From contig WRAP01000011.1 of NCBI GenBank assembly GCA_009780135.1, forward strand, positions 1-58,650: DNA of 58,650 nt. Reading direction: 5' to 3'. The stretch comes from Bacillota bacterium (GTDB lineage: Bacteria; Bacillota; Clostridia; Christensenellales; Pumilibacteraceae). The translations under genes were made by a program, and so were the position numbers. Below, one piece after another: positions 8,101 through 16,736 of this stretch. Below the pieces are notes generated by a model. It saw nothing but the letters and a program-made list of their open reading frames with translations. It was not told the DNA's origin and ran no database searches. Numbering within the stretch: position 1 is the stretch's first letter; the number at the start of each line of letters is the position of its first letter.

Positions 8101-9114
8101 TTATCCAAAAAAGAAAGTCAGTACAAAAAAGTAAATAAACAAAAATACTGCCGTTAGCATCATTCCGTCTATTCTGTCTAAAATACCGCCGTGACCGGGT
8201 AAAAATACACCAAAATCCTTAACTCCGCACTGGCGTTTTACATAGCTAGCAATTAGGTCACCAAGTATAGTAAATATTGCTCCAAAGCCACCTAACAATA
8301 AGAAATGTATTAAATTTATACCCATAACTTCATTTAGAATACCAACATTAAAAACTCCAAAATGCGAAAAAACAAACACTAATGCACCACCTGCTATACC
8401 ACAAACTACTCCACCAACAGCTCCTGAAATAGTCTTTTTAGGACTAATATTAGGAGCTAAAAGCGGACCTCTAAACTTACTTCCTATAAAAAATGCTCCG
8501 GTATCAGCAAAAGCAGGTACAATAAACACTAATAAAATCGCTGCATTTGCTATACCGTAAGGCTCAAAATAATTAAGAGCCAGCAAATAAACACCCAGCA
8601 TAGTTGGGTAAACAAGCACAAACATAGTGCTTAAAACATTTTGCATTGTATGATTTTTTAGGAAAACATTTACCGTAATAATTACTAAAAGCATAAATGC
8701 AACCGCAAAAAAGAATGCCGTTATACCACTACCTCGTTCTTCGTTTTGATTATACGAAAATAAAAAATGAGTTAAATAAAACGCTGTAAAGCCAACAATA
8801 ATAGTAGCAATAACCATCGCTTTTATCGGTTTAGAAAAGCGTTTTCCCACAGCACTACACATTTCTAAGCTAGCTACAATAACAACGGATATAACAAAAA
8901 CATCAAAAAATATTCTAGGAAAATTAGTTATTAGAGTAGTCAAAAGCATTACCGCAATGTACACAACCGCCACAAGAGAACCCACTATAATACGAGTTTT
9001 AAGAGGAGATTTTTTGTTTGGTAAAGCTGTGTTGCTACTTTCTACTATAGTAGATGTAACAATCTGTTCAGTTTCTAAGTCTTTTGTATTTTTATTTTGA
9101 TTTTTATTTTCCAT
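8101..9114 (-). CDS. cdsA: Phosphatidate cytidylyltransferase (CDP-diglyceride synthase)
   Basis: 337 residues, longer than many homologues because of a roughly 40-residue hydrophilic N-terminus rich in Asn, Thr and Lys. Makes CDP-diacylglycerol from phosphatidate and CTP in the membrane. The family signature is complete near the C-terminus: SYVKRQCGVKDFG, then PGHGGILDRID. About eight hydrophobic helices fill residues 40-337. No Shine-Dalgarno sequence is evident before ATG 9114. It follows uppS by 12 bases. Confidence 0.95.
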   Translation of the reverse strand: MENKNQNKNTKDLETEQIVTSTIVESSNTALPNKKSPLKTRIIVGSLVAVVYIAVMLLTTLITNFPRIFFDVFVISVVIVASLEMCSAVGKRFSKPIKAMVIATIIVGFTAFYLTHFLFSYNQNEERGSGITAFFFAVAFMLLVIITVNVFLKNHTMQNVLSTMFVLVYPTMLGVYLLALNYFEPYGIANAAILLVFIVPAFADTGAFFIGSKFRGPLLAPNISPKKTISGAVGGVVCGIAGGALVFVFSHFGVFNVGILNEVMGINLIHFLLLGGFGAIFTILGDLIASYVKRQCGVKDFGVFLPGHGGILDRIDGMMLTAVFLFIYFFVLTFFFG

Positions 9115-9126
9115 TATATAATTTGA

Positions 9127-9816
9127 TTACTTTATATTGTTTTCAACCTTACCAAACCGCCTACTTCTACCCTTAAACTCAGCTATAATTTCGCTCAACC
9201 TTTCCCTATTAAAATCAGGCCAAAGGTCATTTACAAAAAACAATTCGGTATAAGCGGATTGATACAATAAAAAATTCGACAATCGTTTTTCGCCACCAGT
9301 CCTAATAATTATATCCACTTCCAGTAAATCCTTTGTATCTAATAATTTACTAAAACTATTCTCATCAACTTTTTCTCTTACATCTATTGCCTTATTAACT
9401 GCCCTTATTATTTCATTTCTTGCTCCGTAATTTAGAGCAATCGCAAGAGTCTTTTCCTCAAAATGAGCGGTTTTACTCTCGGCTTCGTTTATAATATTTT
9501 GAACATTTTTATCGAAATAATTTCTATCTCCAAGCACCACAATGCGGATACTGTGCTTAATAAACTTAGGTAGCTTTTTAGAAAAAAACTCCTTTATAAG
9601 CCTAATTAAACCGTCGATTTCTTCCTTGGGTCTAGCTGTATTCTCGCTTGAAAACGCATAGACAGTAAGGCAACTAATCCCGAGTTCAAAGCAAAAATCG
9701 GTAATGTCTTCTAATACTTTAACACCCTCTCTATGACCTGTCGTGCGACTTTTATTTTTAGCCGTAGCCCAACGACCGTTTCCGTCCATTATAATTGCGA
9801 TGTGATTTATATTCAT
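9127..9816 (-). CDS. uppS: Isoprenyl transferase (undecaprenyl diphosphate synthase)
   Basis: 229 residues from ATG 9816. A longer in-frame start at 9846 would add ten hydrophobic residues and overlap the neighbouring gene, and is less likely. Builds the C55 lipid carrier for peptidoglycan and polysaccharide synthesis. Motifs: IAIIMDGNGRWA at the N-terminus (catalytic Asp), the GHREG substrate loop, and IRTGGEKRLSNFLL near residue 185 followed by YTEL and W-P-DF. No Shine-Dalgarno sequence is seen. Its product connects the MEP genes here with the envelope genes further right. Confidence 0.95.
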   Translation of the reverse strand: MNINHIAIIMDGNGRWATAKNKSRTTGHREGVKVLEDITDFCFELGISCLTVYAFSSENTARPKEEIDGLIRLIKEFFSKKLPKFIKHSIRIVVLGDRNYFDKNVQNIINEAESKTAHFEEKTLAIALNYGARNEIIRAVNKAIDVREKVDENSFSKLLDTKDLLEVDIIIRTGGEKRLSNFLLYQSAYTELFFVNDLWPDFNRERLSEIIAEFKGRSRRFGKVENNIK

Positions 9817-9835
9817 GATAAAAATAAAGGATTTC

Positions 9836-12334
9836 CTAAACAACAATCATATTAGCAACAAAATACCAATTAGAACGGGCACTATACCCTCTAACACAAT
9901 TTTGAGTTGGAACTCTAATTGTTGTAATCCGAGTATTTTCAAAAGCATTCAAACCTAAACTTGTAAATCTAGCATTTAAGCTATTTTCATATTGTCTTTG
10001 CACAATAACAGTTTGTAACTGTAAAGCACCTCTAAATGCTCTTACCCCTACATGATTTACTCTATTAGGCAAAGTTATAGTCGTTAAATTTGTCCGAGCA
10101 AAAGCATCATTTCCAATATACACTATGTTACTAGATAATGCAACCTCTGTAAGCAAAGTATTATAAAAAGTTCTGCGGGGTATATTAGTGAAGCTTACAG
10201 CCGTTTGCATATTAGAAACAGTATGCAAATTTCTAGCATTTTCAAACACTCCTTCACCGAAAGACTGTATATTAGAAGTAAAATTAAATGATGTCAATCC
10301 CGAAAAAGCAAAAGCCCTTGTGCCAATGTGTTGTATGGAAGTTAATGAAGTAACTGAAGTTAGATTCAATAGTTCTCTGAAGGCTTCCATTCCTACATAT
10401 CTAACACCTGATAAGTTTATGCTACTCAGTCCTCTTGCCAAAACAAAAGCATTGTCTGCTATCCCAACCGTACCCGCTCTTATCGTGTAGTTACCCGTTA
10501 TATTTCCTCTAATCCCGGTTGCCCAATTACCGACATAAACAACACTATTATTAGGAGTATTATTCCATAGTCTAGTTCCGACAAACGCTAATGTTCCAAT
10601 ACTTCTAATAGTATTATTATTTGCAACTGTAACGGATGTTACAGTTGATGCTTGTGCAAAAGCACTGCTTCCTATATAATTAACACTACTTGGCAAAGTT
10701 ATATTTGTTATTATATTACCAGAACTAAGAGCCCATTCCGCAATTCCAACTGTACCTACTCTTAAAGTATAATTTTGCATCATTACCATTCCTCTAATTC
10801 CTACCGCCCAGTTATCTACATAAACAATACTATTATTAGGAAATCTATTCCATATGCCGGTATTTAAAAATGCATTTCGTCCAATGCTAGTAACTGTCGG
10901 AGGAATATGCATACTCATTAAGCGTGGATGACGACCCCTAAAAGCATCCTCTGCTATTCGAGTAACCGGCACATCACCTATAGTTTGAGGAATAGACACA
11001 CTATAAACCAATTCAATATTAGAACCGGTTATTTCTAATGTTCCATTAGGTAAATTCCTTGTAGTAAAAAAACTTTCTACCTCTGCTACTATTGTAACAT
11101 CTAATTCTTGAGTTATGTTTGTTATTTTGCTAGCGTACCCTACACCGTCGCTAGCAAAATGAGTCCCTACTAGTGTATATCTAATATTTCCACCTGCTTG
11201 CTCATCTATTATAAAAACAGGACTTCCGCTATCTCCTGATTCAGTTCGTGCCGTATGTCTAAATTGGTCATAAAAATTCCTATATATTCCATAACTAAAG
11301 AAAAACACTCTTACCGAAACTCTTGTAGCATCTAATCTCCCTTCTGTTCTACCTGTTGTATGACCAAATTTAGCTACCGGACTTCCAACTCTTATACAAC
11401 TTCTGCTTACTACTTGATATGTTCTAGGCACTATTGTAACATTGTTTCGGTTTGGATATCTAAAGTACGAAGCAGAAGAATTAAATTCCCATTCCCAAGG
11501 AGCATTAAACGGCACAAAAGTAGCGTCTGCTAAGCCATGCATCATATACTGAGCTCTTCTATCGGCTAATAAATATCCTGACCCTGTAGGTACTCTCCCA
11601 AGTCTTATGTTGGTGCATCTAGATGTTATTACATGGGCATTAGTTATTATCCCTCTTCTATGTGTTAAATTACAAATAGCTTTAGCTGATATTGTTCCAT
11701 GAGGGTTATGCCACTCAGGAATTATACGAGAAGCGTATAATGTGCCACCTGCATGAATCGGTCTATTTTGGGCAACAGCCATTTGTTGCTCTACCACAAA
11801 TTTGATAGCTTCATTTTTATAAAGCTCTAATCTAGATAAATATAATTCTATATTTGTAATATATCTTTCATATTTTATTTTTACTTCTACCTGATTATAT
11901 TGCGGAATCATAGCTACACTATGTATTGAATACTTTGGCATTAAATCTACTAAAGCACTATGCACTCTATTTAAAAAGTTATACGAAAAATTACGAGGCA
12001 CATAAACCACTTCTTCGATTTTGTTTATACGGCTTCTGCTATTTATATCGTTAGTAACACCAATATTTAATATACCGTAATAGCAATACCATACACCCGC
12101 AAAGCTATCACAATACACATAGCCATTTATACCAACAGATTCACACTCCGAAACAATACGAAATTCACTCATAGCTTTCGTAAAAGCATCTTCTTGAAAC
12201 ATTTTTTCTTGCACTGCCACATATCCGTTATAACCATATGTTTGCCCTACTGTAAAGCCGGACATAAATAATCCGCTAAAAGCAAATAAGACTACCAACA
12301 AAATTTTTGGAATGATTTTATTGAATTTTTTCAT
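9836..12334 (-). CDS. Secreted trypsin-like serine protease with BspA-type leucine-rich repeats
   Basis: 832 residues from ATG 12334 (MKKFNKIIPK), with a signal peptide. Residues about 190-410 form a chymotrypsin-fold domain: His in TNAHV (about 233), a probable Asp in ADATFV (about 270) and the Ser in GDSGSP (about 368). Residues about 430-830 are LRR_5/BspA-like repeats. A module of about 100 residues (VYVDNWAVGIRG... and VYVGNWATGIRG...) occurs twice, suggesting internal duplication. There is no sortase motif, so the protein is probably released or held by the LRRs. It lies between a lipoprotein gene and uppS inside an otherwise housekeeping operon, which is unusual. The substrate is unknown. 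Confidence 0.85.
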   Translation of the reverse strand: MKKFNKIIPKILLVVLFAFSGLFMSGFTVGQTYGYNGYVAVQEKMFQEDAFTKAMSEFRIVSECESVGINGYVYCDSFAGVWYCYYGILNIGVTNDINSRSRINKIEEVVYVPRNFSYNFLNRVHSALVDLMPKYSIHSVAMIPQYNQVEVKIKYERYITNIELYLSRLELYKNEAIKFVVEQQMAVAQNRPIHAGGTLYASRIIPEWHNPHGTISAKAICNLTHRRGIITNAHVITSRCTNIRLGRVPTGSGYLLADRRAQYMMHGLADATFVPFNAPWEWEFNSSASYFRYPNRNNVTIVPRTYQVVSRSCIRVGSPVAKFGHTTGRTEGRLDATRVSVRVFFFSYGIYRNFYDQFRHTARTESGDSGSPVFIIDEQAGGNIRYTLVGTHFASDGVGYASKITNITQELDVTIVAEVESFFTTRNLPNGTLEITGSNIELVYSVSIPQTIGDVPVTRIAEDAFRGRHPRLMSMHIPPTVTSIGRNAFLNTGIWNRFPNNSIVYVDNWAVGIRGMVMMQNYTLRVGTVGIAEWALSSGNIITNITLPSSVNYIGSSAFAQASTVTSVTVANNNTIRSIGTLAFVGTRLWNNTPNNSVVYVGNWATGIRGNITGNYTIRAGTVGIADNAFVLARGLSSINLSGVRYVGMEAFRELLNLTSVTSLTSIQHIGTRAFAFSGLTSFNFTSNIQSFGEGVFENARNLHTVSNMQTAVSFTNIPRRTFYNTLLTEVALSSNIVYIGNDAFARTNLTTITLPNRVNHVGVRAFRGALQLQTVIVQRQYENSLNARFTSLGLNAFENTRITTIRVPTQNCVRGYSARSNWYFVANMIVV

Positions 12335-12359
12335 ATTTATTTCCTTTGTTCTATTTTTA

Positions 12360-12929
12360 TTAAACAACTGTTATTCTAATATTTGACCTAAGTGATATCA
12401 TTTCGCTTACTATTATCCAACCACGCCTTATAAGAATATTCACACCTACTATTACTTCATGCTCCCCTGTTGTCAGCCTATTACCTAATGTAACTGTTTG
12501 AGTTATTATATCACCTAACTCTAAATAACAGGGATGACCAGGAAGATCTGATGTATATACACGATATCTATAACGAAAAGCGATTAACCTCCCATGGCGT
12601 ACTATCTCTAATCTTTGCCCGCTCATATTAAAAAACTTAGCAGTCACCTCAATACTCTCACCTTGATTAAAGGTTGTTCTATCTGTAAAAACTAATAACG
12701 CAAAATCATTAGCTGTGATTTCACGATTTCTTATATCGTATAACTCCCTTTCTAATCGAGTTTTTTCATCTAGTAATTCTTGTTTTTGTTCTTCTAAATC
12801 TCTTATTATGTTTTTTAATTCTTCATTCTGTTGCTGCAAATTATTGCAAGCCATAAACCCTACAACCGCAAATAACATCATCATTAAGGCAACAATAAAG
12901 AATGTTACCTTTTTAATTATATTTTTCAT
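12360..12929 (-). CDS. Lipoprotein with coiled coil and beta-rich domain
   Basis: 189 residues from ATG 12929, chosen because TTTGGAGA lies 11 bases upstream; the longer frame starts inside frr. The signal peptide ends in GFMAC, predicting a lipidated Cys. A heptad-rich coiled coil follows (QQQNEELKNIIRDLEEQKQE onward), then a beta-sandwich-like domain (FTDRTTFNQGESIEVTAKF) that loosely resembles BsuPI-type proteinase-inhibitor domains. It lies four bases after frr and 25 bases before the secreted protease gene, so the three are probably co-translated. A role as anchor, inhibitor or partner of the protease is inference from that position. Confidence 0.7.
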   Translation of the reverse strand: MKNIIKKVTFFIVALMMMLFAVVGFMACNNLQQQNEELKNIIRDLEEQKQELLDEKTRLERELYDIRNREITANDFALLVFTDRTTFNQGESIEVTAKFFNMSGQRLEIVRHGRLIAFRYRYRVYTSDLPGHPCYLELGDIITQTVTLGNRLTTGEHEVIVGVNILIRRGWIIVSEMISLRSNIRITVV

Positions 12930-12933
12930 TTTT

Positions 12934-13509
12934 CTAAATCTCCAAAACTTCTTTCTCTTTATCCTTAAGTAACTTATCCACGCTTTCAATCATTTTATCC
13001 AATTCTTTTTGAACTTCCTTTTCGTAAGTTGCTAACTCATCTTCAGTTAATAAACTATCTTTTTTAAGTTTTTTAAGAACATCTACCATATCACGGCGTT
13101 CGTTTCTTAAAACAACTTTACTATCTTCCGCAGTTTTTTTAATGTTTTTAACTAAATCTTTTCGTTTTTCTTCGGTTAGTTGCGGAAAACCCAAACGAAT
13201 CATTTTACCATCATCGCTAGGGTTTATACCTAAATCCGAATCTTGAATCGCTTTATTTATAGCTTTTATCGCACTAATATCGTAAGGCGTAATAGTTAAC
13301 ATTCTAGCGTCTGCTACCGTAATATTTGCCATATCACGAATTTTTGTGGGTGTACCCCAATAGTCTACAAGGATTTTATCAAGCACTGCAGGGTTTGCTC
13401 TGCCTGCTCGGTAAGTGCTAAATTCGGCTTTAAGATGTTCTAAACCTTTACTTAATTTTTCTTGAAATTTACTAAAGTGCGGCTTAACTTGCTCATTATG
13501 AATGGACAT
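12934..13509 (-). CDS. frr: Ribosome recycling factor
   Basis: 191 residues from ATG 13509. GTGGAGGAAAA upstream is the best Shine-Dalgarno sequence in this operon, and the longer frame to 13557 has no support. Splits post-termination ribosomes together with EF-G. The family core is clear: STYRAGRANPAVLDKILVDY, then PYDISAIKAINKAIQDSDLG and IRLGFPQLTEEKRKDLVK. It begins the operon, without the usual pyrH upstream. A terminator of the preceding transcription unit lies immediately upstream. Confidence 0.96.
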   Translation of the reverse strand: MSIHNEQVKPHFSKFQEKLSKGLEHLKAEFSTYRAGRANPAVLDKILVDYWGTPTKIRDMANITVADARMLTITPYDISAIKAINKAIQDSDLGINPSDDGKMIRLGFPQLTEEKRKDLVKNIKKTAEDSKVVLRNERRDMVDVLKKLKKDSLLTEDELATYEKEVQKELDKMIESVDKLLKDKEKEVLEI

Positions 13510-13528
13510 ATAATTTTCCTCCACAACT

Positions 13529-13557
13529 ATTATATGTGAGGCATAAAAAAAAAACAA
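13529..13557 (-). promoter_or_regulatory. Possible frr operon promoter overlapping a terminator
   Basis: On the minus strand, TTGTTT (13557-13552), a 17-base spacer and TATAAT (13534-13529). The -35 falls inside the stem of the upstream terminator, and the predicted leader before ATG 13509 is only about 13 bases, just enough for GTGGAGG. The -10 is consensus; the -35 is poor. Confidence 0.35.
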
Positions 13558-13582
13558 GCGCTTTTTATTCGCTTGTTTTTTA
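13546..13582 (-). terminator. Terminator of the dgt-to-13602 transcription unit
   Basis: Stem AAAAACAAGCG / CGCTTGTTTTT with a 9-base loop and flanking T-run on the minus strand. It separates the minus-strand gene at 13602 from frr. The mirrored A-run also makes it a possible terminator on the plus strand. Confidence 0.85.
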
Positions 13583-13601
13583 AAGTTAGAAAAATAATAA
13601 A

Positions 13602-14138
13602 CTATAGTTTACTTTTCTTTTTTTTGGGGTTAAGTTTCAAAATGCGGAGGTTTTTGGTTGGTTGGGTAGCAAGAAAGGTAACAAAGGGTGAATTGGGATA
13701 TTCCCCAACTTCACGCAACATAGTTTCAAAGTAATTCCAATCAGCATACATAAGTATGTCTAATTTAATGCCTTTTTCACCTGTATAAAGAATTTTAGGA
13801 TATCTAAAACCAAATTCATCAAATTTTGATAAAAGTCTTTTTAATACAAAATAAACCTCTGAGACACTTGTAATTTTATATTTTTTCCCTTGTTGTGTTT
13901 TAATTATGATGCGACCACTAGGTGATGAACGAGTATAAAATCTTAATTCTACTTGTACAATATCTTGAATGTTTATTTTACGTTTTCTTAGTCCAAAAAC
14001 TAAAGTATATTCTCGTAATATAATCAAATCTTGTGGTACTAGAAATTCAGGGAGAAACAATTCTCCACCTGAGCCACCGTGTACTCTTTTTTCTACTGAA
14101 GTCATCCTTCGTGCTATTACTTTTATTTCTTTATTCAT
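13602..14138 (-). CDS. Hypothetical cytoplasmic protein
   Basis: 178 residues with no signal peptide or transmembrane helix. The central region (VFGLRKRKINIQDIVQVELR ... GRIIIKTQQGKKYKITSVSEVY) alternates short beta strands in a way that recalls bacterial PH-like domains, but I cannot assign the family. The C-terminus is very lysine-rich (NPKKKKSKL), which suggests contact with nucleic acid or acidic lipid. AGGAGTAGC before ATG 14138 is a good ribosome binding site. It is the last gene of the dgt-dnaG-rpoD unit, 27 bases after galU. Confidence 0.6.
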   Translation of the reverse strand: MNKEIKVIARRMTSVEKRVHGGSGGELFLPEFLVPQDLIILREYTLVFGLRKRKINIQDIVQVELRFYTRSSPSGRIIIKTQQGKKYKITSVSEVYFVLKRLLSKFDEFGFRYPKILYTGEKGIKLDILMYADWNYFETMLREVGEYPNSPFVTFLATQPTKNLRILKLNPKKKKSKL

Positions 14139-14180
14139 AATGCTACTCCTAATAATTCCTAACTTCTAATTCCTAATAGA
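14139..14180. repeat. Class B word repeat at the galU 3' end
   Basis: On the minus strand, variants of the words ATTAGGAATTAG and AAGTTAGGAATTATTAGGAG. They supply the last codons and stop of galU (Ile-Arg-Asn-stop) and the ribosome binding site of the next gene. No inverted partner arm is present. Confidence 0.55.
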
Positions 14181-15044
14181 ACACAAATACTCCCTAAATC
14201 TCTCGCCAAAAACCTCATCTCTTAACGCATAATCCACAATCGCACAAACTGAGCCGAATTTATCGCCCATATCATAACGCTTACCAATAAAGTCATATGC
14301 ATAAAAATTGCCATTCCTTGCCATAGCGTTTATACTATCGGTTAATTGCAATTCGCCGTTTTTGGCAACAAGTGTTGTTTTTATAGTATCGAATATATCG
14401 GGAGTTAATATGTATCTGCCCAGTGCAGCTAGCCTAGAGGGCAATCTATCTAGCGGAGGTTTTTCTACAATACCACGCATTTTAGCACATTTATCCTCAT
14501 CTAAAGTCACTCCACCTGTATCGGCAACACCGTATTTTATAATATCGTCTGTTAAAACTGATTGAACTCCCAAAATTGAAGCACCTTTTTTTTGATACGC
14601 CTTTATAAGCTGACCGCAAACAGGATTATCTTTATTATAAATTAAATCATCGCCTAGTGCTAAAACAAACGGCTCACCACTACAAAATTTTTCGGCGTGT
14701 AATACTGCGTCTCCGCTACCGAGTGGCGATTTTTGCACAACAAAATTAAAATTAGCACCCGAAGTAATTTTTTTAAGAGCTTCTAGAGCTTCAAAGTTTT
14801 TGCTATCTAGTAACTTTTTTTCTAAAATCGGAGCATCTAAAAAGTATCTCTCGATAGCCTCTTTACCGGGAGATAATACAATTAAAATATCTGTTATACC
14901 GCTATCAATTGCCTCAGCTATAATATGCCCAAGCACAGGCGTATCAATAACAGGTAGCATTTCCTTTGGCACTGATTTTGTAATAGGTAAAAACCGAGTG
15001 CCTAATCCCCCGCATAAAATAACGGCTTTTGTGATTGGCTTCAT
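14166..15044 (-). CDS. galU: UTP-glucose-1-phosphate uridylyltransferase
   Basis: 292 residues. Makes UDP-glucose from UTP and glucose-1-phosphate for glycolipids and exopolysaccharide. The nucleotidyltransferase signature is AVILCGGLGTRFLPITKSVPKEML with the activating Lys; further conserved parts are PVLGHIIAEA, ALGDDLIY and GIVEKPP. TTAGGAGA precedes ATG 15044 by 10 bases. The last residues (SIRN) are encoded by a repeat word. UDP-glucose from this enzyme would feed GalE (37741-38808) and the polysaccharide cluster at the right end. Confidence 0.95.
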   Translation of the reverse strand: MKPITKAVILCGGLGTRFLPITKSVPKEMLPVIDTPVLGHIIAEAIDSGITDILIVLSPGKEAIERYFLDAPILEKKLLDSKNFEALEALKKITSGANFNFVVQKSPLGSGDAVLHAEKFCSGEPFVLALGDDLIYNKDNPVCGQLIKAYQKKGASILGVQSVLTDDIIKYGVADTGGVTLDEDKCAKMRGIVEKPPLDRLPSRLAALGRYILTPDIFDTIKTTLVAKNGELQLTDSINAMARNGNFYAYDFIGKRYDMGDKFGSVCAIVDYALRDEVFGERFREYLCSIRN

Positions 15045-15087
15045 ACTAAAAGTCTCCTAAGATTAAAATTTACAGTATCTAAAATAC

Positions 15088-15816
15088 TTACTTATTAAGA
15101 TAAATCATTCTTCTACAATTATCGCAATTACTAAAACCGTTTTCTATAACTTGAGCTTTACTGGCTTGCGAAAGTGCTAAACCGCAAAAACAGTTATAAG
15201 TTTTACCGCCATCCATAACTTTAACCTCGACAAGCGACGGTATTTTACCTTCGCCTGCCAGTATTAAATACTTCTCCAATAGCTTAGCATCAACACCTTT
15301 TTTAAGCGTCTCTAGCTTTTTCTTAGCCATCACAATTTTTGGCTCGGCATCTTTTTGAAATACATCGTAGCGTTCTTTTTGCTTTGCATATAATTCTCTT
15401 AGCTTTTTACCAGCTTCCTGAGCTTCTTTAAACTTTACAATCGCCTTCTGACCTTTTCCTTTTCTATCAGCCATACGGTTTTCAAAGCGGTTTAATTTTT
15501 CTTTAACATCCTCTAATTCCTTAGTTAAAGCCCTTCTACTCTCCTCGTCGTTTTCAGGAATTTTGTCTAATTTTTCGGTTAACTCGCCTGCTAATTTAAT
15601 CAGCGGAGGTACTTCTTTTTTAGCTTCGTCAAAAAATTCCACATACTTAGTGGCTTCCCACTCCGCATCTGCTACCGCTTGCTTAGCCTTTTCAAAATCC
15701 GTTTTGGTCTTGGCTAACTTTTCCCTATCGGGATGTTTTTCTAACTCGTTGCTGGCTCTTCTTAGTGCCACATCGACTGTTTGATAATCTAATAATGCTT
15801 TTAAGTTTGTACTCAT
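15088..15816 (-). CDS. C4-type zinc ribbon protein with long coiled coil
   Basis: 242 residues from ATG 15816 (MSTNLKALLDYQ), preceded by AAGGAAAATC. The longer frame would be coded by the upstream repeat. A helical hairpin of about 180 charged residues precedes a C-terminal zinc ribbon with NCFCG and NCDNC cysteine pairs. This is the architecture of the CT398-like/zf-RING_7 family, which is regularly encoded beside nif3 in Firmicutes, as here. The molecular role of the family is poorly defined. Confidence 0.85.
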   Translation of the reverse strand: MSTNLKALLDYQTVDVALRRASNELEKHPDREKLAKTKTDFEKAKQAVADAEWEATKYVEFFDEAKKEVPPLIKLAGELTEKLDKIPENDEESRRALTKELEDVKEKLNRFENRMADRKGKGQKAIVKFKEAQEAGKKLRELYAKQKERYDVFQKDAEPKIVMAKKKLETLKKGVDAKLLEKYLILAGEGKIPSLVEVKVMDGGKTYNCFCGLALSQASKAQVIENGFSNCDNCRRMIYLNK

Positions 15817-15837
15817 ATGATTTTCCTTTTTTCTATT

Positions 15838-15914
15838 GCTTAGGCGACATTCTGTCGCCCCTACAGTAATATATTTTCTGCCAAATTGTAGAGGCGACAC
15901 TCTGTCGCCCGCAC
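15838..15914. mobile_element. Short MITE-like element, class A
   Basis: Left arm TAGGCGACATTCTGTCGCCC then CTACA (15841-15865), right arm TGTAGAGGCGACACTCTGTC then GCCCGCAC (15888-15914), separated by about 22 bases. Same paired, internally palindromic arms as 3945-4156 but with a much shorter interior. It fills the space between nif3 and the zinc ribbon gene. Confidence 0.7.
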
Positions 15915-15915
15915 T

Positions 15916-16728
15916 TTATAAATACGGACTTTTTTCACTTTTGCTCGAAATTACTTCTATTTCGATTTTTTCTTTTAAGAGTGCTTTACTTAGAATTTTA
16001 GCAAAATACTCCATACCAACCTTTTCGGTGCTGTAATGCGTTGGCTCTATGATTGTAAATCCCATTTCGTTAGCATAAGAGGCAATATAGTGCTTAACAT
16101 CGGCGGTAATAAAGCAATCACAACCTAAGCTTAACGCTTTATCTATGTAGCTAATCTCGCCACCGCTACCACTTATAATTGCAACCTTTTTTACGGTTTT
16201 ATTTTTGCCATTTACAATTTTTATGTTGTTATCTTGTAATATTTTACTAACTAACTTCGCAAATTTCTCTACTTCCAATTCTTTTTCCAATTCGCCAATA
16301 TGACCTATAATGCCTATTTGACCAGCATCATTTTTATATTGCTCGAGCGAGTTTATACTTTTAAGAGAGAATAGCTTTACCAAATAATCGTTTATACCAC
16401 CCTCACAAAAGTCTAAATTAGTATGGGCACTATATATATTTATGCCGTGTTTCAGTGCTTTAATAATCTTTTTACCAAGCAAGTCGCTGTTAGTTATTCG
16501 TTTTATCGGAAAAAAAATAAACGGATGGTGACTAATAATTAGATTTGCTCCGCTTGAAACTGCTTCGTCTAAAACTGCTTCGGTTACATCTAAGCATACT
16601 AAAGTTTTAGTTACGACTACATTCTCGTTACCAATAATTAACCCAACATTATCGTCAAAGTTTGGTGCAGTTAAATTTTGTGGAGCGATTTGTTCTATTA
16701 GATTTGTTATTTGTTTTACTGTTGACAT
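15916..16728 (-). CDS. Nif3-like dinuclear metal-centre protein (YqfO/GTP cyclohydrolase I type 2 family)
   Basis: 270 residues, the short Nif3 form without the PII-like insertion domain of YqfO. Metal-binding motifs: SHHPFIFFPIKR, AHTNLDF near residue 100 and the C-terminal EPTHYSTEKVGMEYF. Lies between trmK and the zinc ribbon gene, the standard Firmicutes neighbourhood. The enzymatic role is unsettled across the family; type 2 GTP cyclohydrolase activity has been proposed for some members. No clear Shine-Dalgarno sequence is present, and a perfect inverted repeat lies directly upstream. Confidence 0.9.
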   Translation of the reverse strand: MSTVKQITNLIEQIAPQNLTAPNFDDNVGLIIGNENVVVTKTLVCLDVTEAVLDEAVSSGANLIISHHPFIFFPIKRITNSDLLGKKIIKALKHGINIYSAHTNLDFCEGGINDYLVKLFSLKSINSLEQYKNDAGQIGIIGHIGELEKELEVEKFAKLVSKILQDNNIKIVNGKNKTVKKVAIISGSGGEISYIDKALSLGCDCFITADVKHYIASYANEMGFTIIEPTHYSTEKVGMEYFAKILSKALLKEKIEIEVISSKSEKSPYL

Positions 16729-16736
16729 TTTGTCTC

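Noticed and set aside
10188-10490. 100-residue plus-strand frame opposite the LRR protease
   Set aside because: Shadow of a regular repeat region; no start signal and no recognisable domain.
13541-13560. Frr start at 13557 (longer N-terminus MFFFYASH)
   Set aside because: It falls within the terminator hairpin, and the GGAGG-supported ATG at 13509 matches the family N-terminus.
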